A stretch of DNA of 5,649 nucleotides, taken from Candidatus Bathyarchaeum sp. (GTDB lineage: Archaea > Thermoproteota > Bathyarchaeia > Bathyarchaeales > Bathyarchaeaceae). Under the pieces are notes generated by a model that worked only from the letters and a program-made list of their open reading frames with translations, was not told the DNA's origin and did not search any database. This document shows positions 1-5,649 of the stretch, one piece after another; the first letter of the stretch is position 1; each line of letters begins with the position of its first letter. Location: assembly GCA_004376385.1 (NCBI GenBank), contig SOJY01000053.1, positions 1 through 5,649 on the forward strand. Direction: 5' to 3'. A program made the position numbers and the translations under genes.

Positions 1-3000
1 TAGCAGGAAAAGTCTACTTGCTGCCAGTAACGCCCGAGTTCGTTGAGGAGGTCATTGCGAAAGAAAGACCAGACAGCATCCTCTTGGGTTTCGGGGGGCA
101 GACAGCCCTAAACTGCGGAGTTCAACTCGCAAAAAAGGGAATTCTTGAGAAATACGGCGTCAAAGTGCTGGGAACACCTGTCCAAACGATAGAGGATACA
201 GAAGACAGAGAACTTTTCAGGCAATCCATGATCAAGGCGGATATTTCGATTCCCCGAAGCAAATCCGCCAAGACCATGCAAGAGGCAGTTGCAGTAGGCA
301 AGGAGATTGGTTACCCTGTTATCATCCGATTAGCCTACGCATTGGGAGGCAAAGGATCCGGCGTAGCCCACAACGAAAAAGAACTGAAGGATATTGTTAG
401 TCGAGCCTTGGGACAGAGCATGATCTCTCAGGTGCTCATCGAAGAGTATTTGGGGCACTGGAAAGAAATTGAGTACGAAGTCGTACGAGATTACGCTGAC
501 AACTGCTTAACCGTCTGCAACATGGAAAACGTTGATCCCATGGGCGTCCACACCGGCGACTCCATAGTTATCGCTCCATCCCAAACATTGTCAAACCGTG
601 AGTACCATATTCTCCGCTCAGCCTCCATAAAGGCAATACGACGCCTAGGAGTAGTCGGCGAATGCAACATTCAATGGGCACTAGACAACAAATCAGAGGA
701 TATCCGAGCAATAGAAGTGAACGCTCGGCTATCAAGAAGCTCAGCCTTGGCAAGCAAAGCAACCGGCTACCCCTTAGCATACATAGCAACCAAGCTATCT
801 ATTGGGTATCTGTTGCCCGAGCTAGTAAACAAGGTGACGGGAGTCACCACAGCCTGTTTCGAGCCTGCTCTCGATTATGTTGTGGTTAAGTATCCACGCT
901 GGGACCTGCAGAAGTTCAGGAATGTGGACAGGCATATTGGTCCGCAGATGAAGTCTGTCGGCGAGGTTATGGGTATCGGGCGATGCCTGGAGGAGGCGCT
1001 GCAGAAAGCTGTTCGTATGCTGGATATTGGAAAGTTGGGGCTAGTCTGTAACGCCGAAGAAGACGAACCGGAGTCCCTAGAGGAGATAAAGGATGTTTTG
1101 GCTAACCCCACGGATCAACGTCTCTTCAAGATAGTTAAAGCCCTGAAACAGGGCGTCTCCATCGAGGAAATCTATAGGCTGAGTGGAGTCGACCCCTTCT
1201 TCACACATAAAATCAAAAACGTCATCGACATGCAAAACAAACTGGACACAATCAGCCAACAAGACAGCGACTTCCTAGACACCATCAGGGAAGCAAAACG
1301 CATCGGCTTTTCTGACATGCAGATTGCCATATGCCGTGGCACAGACGAATTTACGATAAGAAAACTGCGAAAAGAAGCGAATATTGTTCCTGCGATTAAG
1401 CAGATTGACACTCTTGCTGCTGAGTGGCCAGCCAAAACTAACTATCTTTACTTGACTTATGGTGGAGACGAGGACGACATAACGTTTTCTTCGGTTAGCA
1501 CGAAGGTTATAGTTCTTGGAGCAGGCGTCTTCAGGATTGGTTCCAGCGTAGAGTTTGACTGGTGCGGAGTCAACACCATATGGGCTCTCAAAAAGAATGG
1601 CATCGAAGAGGCTATAATGATCAACTATAACCCAGAAACGGTTTCGACAGACTACGACATGTCCGACAAACTCTACTTCGAAGAACTAACCCTAGAACGA
1701 ATCTTGGACATTTGCGACAAGGAACAACCCTCCGGCGTCATAGTCAGCATGGGCGGACAGATACCAAACAACCTAGCCCTGAAACTGTCTGAAGCCGGAG
1801 TTAACTTGTTAGGAACATCGGGAGAAAGCATAGACCAGGCAGAAGACAGAACAAAATTCAGTGCTCTCCTTGACAAGCTTGGGATTCCTCAGCCAGAATG
1901 GAGAGACCTGTCAACAACCCGCGACATCAAAAAGTTTGCTTCGAACGTTGGCTATCCCGTTCTTATTCGTCCCAGTTACGTGCTGTCCGGTTCTGCGATG
2001 CGGGTTGCCTACACAGAAGCTGAACTGGGAGATTACCTCAAGTTGGCTGCCAAAGTTTCAAGGGAGCATCCCGCCGTAATCTCAAAGTTTATCGAGAACG
2101 CAAAAGAAGTTGAGGTTGATGGCGTCTACGACGGCGAAGACAACATCATAGGAGCAATTATCGAGCATGTTGAGAATGCTGGGGTTCATAGTGGTGACGC
2201 AACCATGGGAATTCCAACGTTAACTCTAGACAGCGACGTGCTACGAACTGTTAGGGATTACACTCACAAGATAGTTGAAGCCCTCAAAATCAGGGGACCA
2301 TACAACATCCAGTACCTCGTAAAGGATGGAGTCACATACGTTATCGAATGCAATCTCAGGGCTTCACGGTCTATGCCTTATGTCAGCAAAACCCGCGGAG
2401 TCAACATGATAGAACTTGCCACCCTCGCGATACTGGGCAAAAAATTCAAGGATATCGGATTCACAGATTTGCCCGAAATCAGCCACGTTGGAGTAAAAGT
2501 TCCCCAGTTCAGTTTCATGCGCTTAAGCGGAGCCGACCCCGTTCTCGGAGTTGAGATGCTGAGCACCGGAGAAGTAGCGTGTTTGGGAGAAAACTTTACA
2601 GACGCGTTATCAAAGGCGCTGCAGTCAGCATCTTTCAAGATGCCACCTGAAGGCGGCTCAGTGCTGATAACTGTTGGCGGAAAAGAACTGAAGAAACAGG
2701 TTGTGCCCATTGGACGGGCGCTGAGGAAGATGGGCTTCAAAATCTATGCAACTCATCATACTGCTGAGGCGCTGCGGGATGCGGGCGTAAACAACATTTC
2801 GGTGTTGCGTAAGGTCAGGGAGGTGGGACAGAAACCAAACATTGTCGATTATCTTCAGGAAGGCAAGATCGACTTGGTCATCAACATACCCATGCCGAAC
2901 CATATGGTAGCATTCTCTGAGGTCTTGAAGGACGAATACACCATCCGCAGGTTAGCCATCGAATTCAATATTCCCGTTGTAACGAATCTTCAGTTGGCGT

Positions 3001-3098
3001 CAGCTCTCACAAAAATGCTGGAGCAACGGGAAGGCAACAAGTTTGACATTCGTTCCCTAAACGAGTACATGGACAGTTTGCCGCGGAAGTTCTGGTAA
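1..3098 (+). CDS. carB: Carbamoyl-phosphate synthase large subunit, 5'-partial
   Basis: CarB makes carbamoyl phosphate from bicarbonate, two ATP and ammonia, the ammonia normally channelled from the CarA glutaminase, for pyrimidine and arginine synthesis in the cytoplasm. The frame is open from base 3 to the TAA at 3096-3098, giving 1031 visible residues. Alignment by eye of the GGQTALNC motif (residues 31-38, numbered from base 3) with E. coli CarB puts about 60 N-terminal residues outside the window, so the TTG at 18 is not the start; full length would be about 1090, close to the family norm. Domains in order: carboxyphosphate ATP-grasp half (IIRLAYALGGKGSG at 107-120, EVNAR at 238-242); oligomerisation domain (about 345-495); carbamoyl-phosphate ATP-grasp half (GAGVFRIGSSVEFDW at 506-520, RPSYVLSGSAM at 656-666, IECNLRASRS at 781-790); MGS-like allosteric domain (about 885-1008). 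The two halves show the family's internal duplication. Many motifs match eukaryotic CAD/CPS1 rather than E. coli. carA is not visible. Confidence 0.97.
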   Translation, partial: AGKVYLLPVTPEFVEEVIAKERPDSILLGFGGQTALNCGVQLAKKGILEKYGVKVLGTPVQTIEDTEDRELFRQSMIKADISIPRSKSAKTMQEAVAVGKEIGYPVIIRLAYALGGKGSGVAHNEKELKDIVSRALGQSMISQVLIEEYLGHWKEIEYEVVRDYADNCLTVCNMENVDPMGVHTGDSIVIAPSQTLSNREYHILRSASIKAIRRLGVVGECNIQWALDNKSEDIRAIEVNARLSRSSALASKATGYPLAYIATKLSIGYLLPELVNKVTGVTTACFEPALDYVVVKYPRWDLQKFRNVDRHIGPQMKSVGEVMGIGRCLEEALQKAVRMLDIGKLGLVCNAEEDEPESLEEIKDVLANPTDQRLFKIVKALKQGVSIEEIYRLSGVDPFFTHKIKNVIDMQNKLDTISQQDSDFLDTIREAKRIGFSDMQIAICRGTDEFTIRKLRKEANIVPAIKQIDTLAAEWPAKTNYLYLTYGGDEDDITFSSVSTKVIVLGAGVFRIGSSVEFDWCGVNTIWALKKNGIEEAIMINYNPETVSTDYDMSDKLYFEELTLERILDICDKEQPSGVIVSMGGQIPNNLALKLSEAGVNLLGTSGESIDQAEDRTKFSALLDKLGIPQPEWRDLSTTRDIKKFASNVGYPVLIRPSYVLSGSAMRVAYTEAELGDYLKLAAKVSREHPAVISKFIENAKEVEVDGVYDGEDNIIGAIIEHVENAGVHSGDATMGIPTLTLDSDVLRTVRDYTHKIVEALKIRGPYNIQYLVKDGVTYVIECNLRASRSMPYVSKTRGVNMIELATLAILGKKFKDIGFTDLPEISHVGVKVPQFSFMRLSGADPVLGVEMLSTGEVACLGENFTDALSKALQSASFKMPPEGGSVLITVGGKELKKQVVPIGRALRKMGFKIYATHHTAEALRDAGVNNISVLRKVREVGQKPNIVDYLQEGKIDLVINIPMPNHMVAFSEVLKDEYTIRRLAIEFNIPVVTNLQLASALTKMLEQREGNKFDIRSLNEYMDSLPRKFW

Positions 3099-3120
3099 AC
3101 AGAATCAGAAAGAGGGGATG

Positions 3121-4416
3121 TTACTTCCTTTTTCTTAGGCTGAATCTTTTGAACTTGAGTTTTGCTGTCAAGATTTTTTCTGTGCCGAAGAGCCTAGATG
3201 CTATGTAGAGAACCACAACCGTGAAGATTGCCATGTAAGCTATTCCTCCGATTGCCGCAAGGTAGTTTCCAGTGAAAGACACATTGGCTGCCAGCAATGG
3301 ATGAGTGAAGGGTATGGCAAGCAGTATGATCGATAGGGGGAAGGGCAAGGCTGTGATGTCGGTGAGCATTGTGAAAATCATCGGAAAAACGAACAGTATA
3401 GAGAGTGGACCCACTAGGGCTTGGGCGCCTCTAACGTCCTCGGCGAAAACAGAAAGCGAAATCGCCAACGCTAAAGCTGAAAGCAACGCCATAAACAAGG
3501 AAATTCCGAGAATCGCGTACGATGCGATTGTGGGTGCCAATCCAATGCTTGCCAAGTCTACCCCCACTTCAGTTGGTATAATGCCCGTGAAAGAGTTCAT
3601 GTAGAAACTGAAGCCGATAAGATAGGCTATGGCGCCGACAATAGCAACAAGGATTGACCCCGTCAGTTTCCCAGCTAGAATAATGGTGCGGTTAATGGGC
3701 AACGTTAGAAGGGTTTCAAGAGTTTTCTCCTCTTTCTCTGACGCCACAGCTGTTGCTGCAAGTTGCATGGCGAAGATAAGCAGCATTATTATTCCCACTG
3801 GCATCATAATGGACTGCGAAATCACTAAACCAAAGAGGACACTGGGGTTGATGTCTACGCCTTTTCCTTTGATTATCGATTTTTCAGAGAGAGCTATAGG
3901 GGTCAGAAAGGTTTCTGGGTCCTTGGATACATCTTCGATTCTTTGGTTAATGAGATTGCTGTTGAAGAAACTCAACAGACCGCTAACTGCGGAGGAGCTT
4001 GTGGACTCTGTTATGCTTCCTCCCCTGAATGGGGTGTAGACTTCCAGTTCTGCTGTTTTTCCTTCAGTTATGTTCTGACTGAAGCCTGAAGGGATGACTA
4101 TGAGAGCGGTGAGGTTTGATTCTTGAACATCATTGAAGGCTTTGGTGAAATCAGCATCGTCAATCTGAACAATTTTTGTGTTCCACTGTGTAAGATTACT
4201 CATTAGGTTTTTAGCAACGGGTCCTCCATCGAGGTCCATCACTGCTACCGAAATCTCCCCCATTCCTTCCTCTACCGCCTCCATGGAGAATTGAATCATG
4301 AAACCCATAATCGGGAACATTATGAGGGGAATTATTATCATTGGAATGAGAATCTTCGGGTCTCTAACTAGCTCCTTAACCTCCTTCACAACAATGTTGA
4401 ATAAGCCCTTAAGCAA
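3121..4416 (-). CDS. ABC-2 type transporter permease (NatB-like)
   Basis: This is the membrane subunit of an ABC exporter, 431 aa from the TTG at 4416-4414. That start is chosen because a strong GGAGGTGG site ends 6 nt upstream; an ATG at 4497 would add 27 residues running through the ATPase gene. The cytoplasmic N-terminus ends in KELVRDPK, followed by a first membrane helix at about 22-43. An extracytoplasmic domain of about 150 residues follows (44-192), then a cluster of helices at about 193-222, 245-272, 298-323, 332-352 and 384-408, with a shorter hydrophobic stretch near 358-373. Between helices 2 and 3 lies ASEKEEKTLETLL (225-237), the ABC-2 hallmark segment thought to contact the ATPase. 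The tail is basic (RKRK). This topology fits the ABC2_membrane_3/NatB group; members export sodium, drugs, peptides or polysaccharide, so the substrate is unknown. It is the last gene of the apparent operon and converges on carB. Confidence 0.9.
   Translation of the reverse strand: MLKGLFNIVVKEVKELVRDPKILIPMIIIPLIMFPIMGFMIQFSMEAVEEGMGEISVAVMDLDGGPVAKNLMSNLTQWNTKIVQIDDADFTKAFNDVQESNLTALIVIPSGFSQNITEGKTAELEVYTPFRGGSITESTSSSAVSGLLSFFNSNLINQRIEDVSKDPETFLTPIALSEKSIIKGKGVDINPSVLFGLVISQSIMMPVGIIMLLIFAMQLAATAVASEKEEKTLETLLTLPINRTIILAGKLTGSILVAIVGAIAYLIGFSFYMNSFTGIIPTEVGVDLASIGLAPTIASYAILGISLFMALLSALALAISLSVFAEDVRGAQALVGPLSILFVFPMIFTMLTDITALPFPLSIILLAIPFTHPLLAANVSFTGNYLAAIGGIAYMAIFTVVVLYIASRLFGTEKILTAKLKFKRFSLRKRK
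3129..3179 (+). terminator. Possible oligo-T termination zone for carB
   Basis: Downstream of the carB stop the + strand carries T runs of five (3129-3133), four (3147-3150), four (3160-3163) and six (3174-3179), with no stable hairpin before them. Archaeal RNA polymerase commonly terminates at clustered oligo-T tracts, so this is the likeliest place for carB transcription to end. The zone lies inside the 3' end of the convergent permease gene, where the T runs partly reflect its Lys- and Phe-rich C-terminus read in antisense. The T richness could therefore be purely coding, which keeps confidence low. Confidence 0.33.
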
Positions 4417-5140
4417 AACCAACCACCTCCCCAAACACCTCTTCAAGGTTAACCGCCTTGTATCTTGTTTTAAGCTCTGCCGGAGACCCCTCAACAACGG
4501 TTCTGCCTTTGTCTAGGAGCGCCACCCGGTCGCAGAGATACTCAACTTCCAGCATGTTGTGGCTCGAAAGAAGCACACTTACGTTATGCTCTTTCGTGTA
4601 ACGCTTTATGATGGTTCTAACGTGAACAGAATGAAGGACATCCAAGCCGCTGTTAGGCTCATCCAAAATCGCCAGTTTAGGCTTTGTCATTAGTGCCCTT
4701 GCAACCAGAAGCCGGCGTTTCATTCCCTTGCTGTAGCCCTTCACTTTGTCTTTGAGGCGTTCTCCTAACCCAGAAATCTCAGAAGCCACATCAACCAAAT
4801 CTTTCACTGCAGCTTTATCTTTAGCTCTGAAGCTTGCCATAAACTTCAGGTACTCCAGCCCTGAGAGGTTTTTGTAGGCTCCAGCTTCCTCGGGAAGATA
4901 GCTGATTAGGTGGCGGATTTCTGAAGCATCATCAACCACGTCGTGACCAAAAACGGTTACAGTACCTGAAGTAGGCAGTAGCAATGTGGAAGCGATTCGT
5001 AGGGCAGTTGTTTTGCCTGCGCCGTTAAGACCGATGAGACCAAAAATTTCGCCCTTCTCTATCTTGAAACTTAAGCCGTCAAGGGCTCTAACTGACCCGA
5101 AATCTTTTACAAGGTTCTTTGCTTCAACCGCTATGCTCAC
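4409..5140 (-). CDS. ABC-2 type transporter ATP-binding protein
   Basis: This is the cytoplasmic ATPase that powers the permease encoded just downstream. From the GTG at 5140-5138 it is 243 aa, a usual length for the CcmA/NatA-like group. Visible motifs are Walker A GLNGAGKTT (37-45), a Q-loop region YLPEE (81-85) with Glu where Gln is usual, the signature YSKGMKRRL (136-144) in place of LSGGQ, Walker B LAILDEP (156-162) with catalytic Glu161, D-loop SGLD (164-167) and H-loop His194. Homology begins at residue 5 (VEAKNLVKDFG), which fixes the start nearby; an ATG at 5338 would add 66 residues translated out of frame through the upstream regulator gene and is not credible. A GGGGG run 8 nt before the GTG is a weak ribosome site. 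The gene begins 29 bp after the regulator stop and overlaps the permease by 8 bp, so a single transcript is likely. The substrate cannot be deduced. Confidence 0.93.
   Translation of the reverse strand: MSIAVEAKNLVKDFGSVRALDGLSFKIEKGEIFGLIGLNGAGKTTALRIASTLLLPTSGTVTVFGHDVVDDASEIRHLISYLPEEAGAYKNLSGLEYLKFMASFRAKDKAAVKDLVDVASEISGLGERLKDKVKGYSKGMKRRLLVARALMTKPKLAILDEPNSGLDVLHSVHVRTIIKRYTKEHNVSVLLSSHNMLEVEYLCDRVALLDKGRTVVEGSPAELKTRYKAVNLEEVFGEVVGFA
4423..4430 (-). promoter_or_regulatory. Strong Shine-Dalgarno site for the permease
   Basis: Read on the minus strand this is GGAGGTGG, a near-perfect complement of the 16S rRNA 3' end. Counting from the GGAGGTG core, 7 nt separate it from the TTG at 4416-4414, which is an ideal distance. 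The nearer in-frame TTG at 4422-4420 is too close to be used. The site lies within the last codons of the ATPase gene, so the permease start is probably coupled to translation of the ATPase. Confidence 0.8.
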
Positions 5141-5148
5141 AGAAATGG

Positions 5149-5153
5149 CCCCC
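5149..5153 (-). promoter_or_regulatory. Weak ribosome-binding site for the ATPase gene
   Basis: On the minus strand a GGGGG run sits 8 nt before the GTG at 5140-5138. It is only a partial match to the archaeal consensus GGAGGTG. It supports GTG over the in-frame TTG at 5155-5153, which overlaps the G run and has no purine-rich site upstream. Translation could also depend on re-initiation after the regulator stop codon at 5170-5172. Confidence 0.35.
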
Positions 5154-5169
5154 AACTGTTTTGGTAGCA

Positions 5170-5649
5170 CTAGATGAGCATCTTCAATAAATCTGCTTTG
5201 GTTACGATGCCGACAACCTTTCCCTTCTTCGAGATCAGGACTGCCGAATAAACCTGCAAGAGTCTTGAAATCAGCGGCAAAGGAGCATCTTCTCCAACCT
5301 GAGGAAACGCCTCCTCCATGACGTCGCCCACAGAACATTTTGATATTTGGTTCAGGTCTTTGCCTGCGGAGACTTTTCCTATGATCGTCTTTTCTGAGAT
5401 GCTTCCGACAGCATGTTCTCCGTCAAAGACTGGAAGCTGAGAATACCCGTACTCCGCCATTGTCTGAACTGCCTTTGAGACTGGGTCGCTCTTTTGAATT
5501 CCTATAAGCTTGTTATGTAGCATCTCTTCGGCTCGAACTTCTGTTTCGTTCTGGAGGTGCTCTAGCGCATCAAATATCGCTTTGACTTTAGTGTAGGATG
5601 GATCAATTTTATGGGCTTCCAGTTTTGCAATCAGGGACTGGCTTACCCC
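5170..5649 (-). CDS. XRE-type HTH regulator with two CBS domains, 5'-partial
   Basis: The frame is open from the window edge to the TAG at 5172-5170, giving 159 visible residues. The first 30 (GVSQSLIAKLEAHKIDPSY, then KVKAIFDALE) are the second half of an XRE/Cro-type helix-turn-helix, including the recognition helix. A short polar linker (31-45) leads to a CBS pair at about 46-100 and 106-159, the second containing VVGIVTKADLLKML. This is the architecture of archaeal predicted regulators with C-terminal CBS domains (COG3620-like), usually about 175-190 aa, so some 15-30 residues are probably missing. An ATG at 5523-5521 would give a CBS-only protein but discards the clear DNA-binding segment. 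CBS pairs commonly bind adenine nucleotides or S-adenosylmethionine; the ligand here is unknown. As the first visible gene of the minus-strand cluster it may regulate its own operon, which is inference. Confidence 0.88.
   Translation of the reverse strand, partial: GVSQSLIAKLEAHKIDPSYTKVKAIFDALEHLQNETEVRAEEMLHNKLIGIQKSDPVSKAVQTMAEYGYSQLPVFDGEHAVGSISEKTIIGKVSAGKDLNQISKCSVGDVMEEAFPQVGEDAPLPLISRLLQVYSAVLISKKGKVVGIVTKADLLKMLI

Noticed and set aside
18..20. TTG at 18 as the carB start
   Set aside because: The frame is open upstream to base 3 with homologous residues (KVYL), and about 60 residues of the first ATP-grasp half are still missing.
1140..1154. Perfect hairpin GCCCTG-AAA-CAGGGC inside carB
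   Set aside because: A 6-bp stem is expected by chance in a window this size. It falls in coding sequence for the oligomerisation domain and is not followed by a T run.
2378..2740. 120-codon antisense open frame within carB
   Set aside because: It lies wholly opposite well-conserved carB sequence, and its product has no recognisable domain; a shadow frame.
3629..4039. 136-codon open frame opposite the permease gene
   Set aside because: Antisense to conserved permease helices and the coupling segment, with no ribosome site or known motif; a shadow frame.
4417..4497. N-terminal extension of the permease from an ATG at 4497
   Set aside because: It overlaps the ATPase C-terminus in another frame, has no ribosome site, and ignores the strong GGAGGTGG site before the TTG at 4416.
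5141..5338. N-terminal extension of the ATPase from an ATG at 5338
   Set aside because: These 66 codons overlap the regulator's CBS domain in another frame and give low-complexity, non-homologous residues; ABC homology begins right after the GTG at 5140.
5170..5523. Stand-alone CBS protein starting at ATG 5523
   Set aside because: The frame stays open to the window edge and encodes a recognisable XRE helix-turn-helix half, so the gene is longer.
1..5649. tRNA or rRNA genes, CRISPR arrays, insertion sequences, attachment sites
   Set aside because: Nearly every base is covered by four recognisable genes; gaps are 22 and 29 bp, and no repeats or conserved RNA motifs were seen.

Overview
The window reads as part of an archaeal chromosome. 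It is densely coded, with four genes, no long non-coding stretch, and no sign of mobile elements, structural RNA genes or CRISPR arrays. Archaea are suggested by a regulator with an XRE-type helix-turn-helix followed by two CBS domains (an architecture common in archaea), by a strong GGAGGTGG Shine-Dalgarno site with apparent TTG and GTG starts, and by oligo-T tracts rather than hairpins at a gene end. A mesophilic Thermoproteota/Bathyarchaeia-like lineage is my guess; the window holds no marker that settles it.

Layout. Bases 1-3098 (+ strand) hold all but about the first 60 residues of carB, the large subunit of carbamoyl-phosphate synthase, which feeds carbamoyl phosphate into pyrimidine and arginine synthesis. 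Bases 3121-5649 (- strand) hold three co-directional, tightly packed genes. In transcription order they are a helix-turn-helix/CBS-pair regulator (5' end cut by the window edge), an ABC-2 type ATPase (243 aa) and its membrane permease (431 aa). The regulator and ATPase genes are 29 bp apart. The ATPase and permease genes overlap by 8 bp, with the permease ribosome binding site inside the end of the ATPase gene. carB and the permease gene converge with only 22 bp between their stop codons.

How the genes work together. The three minus-strand genes look like one operon for a two-component ABC-2 exporter plus a candidate ligand-sensing regulator. CBS pairs often bind adenine nucleotides or S-adenosylmethionine, so control by such a ligand is plausible but inferred. 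The exporter substrate cannot be read from sequence. carB is a separate transcription unit with no evident functional link.

Most notable points. CarB resembles the eukaryotic CAD/CPS1 lineage more than the E. coli type across several motifs, and its C-terminal allosteric domain has a mixed effector pocket. Three naive ATG starts on the minus strand are wrong: two make the protein too long, and one hides a DNA-binding domain. I see no convincing evidence of an undescribed system here.
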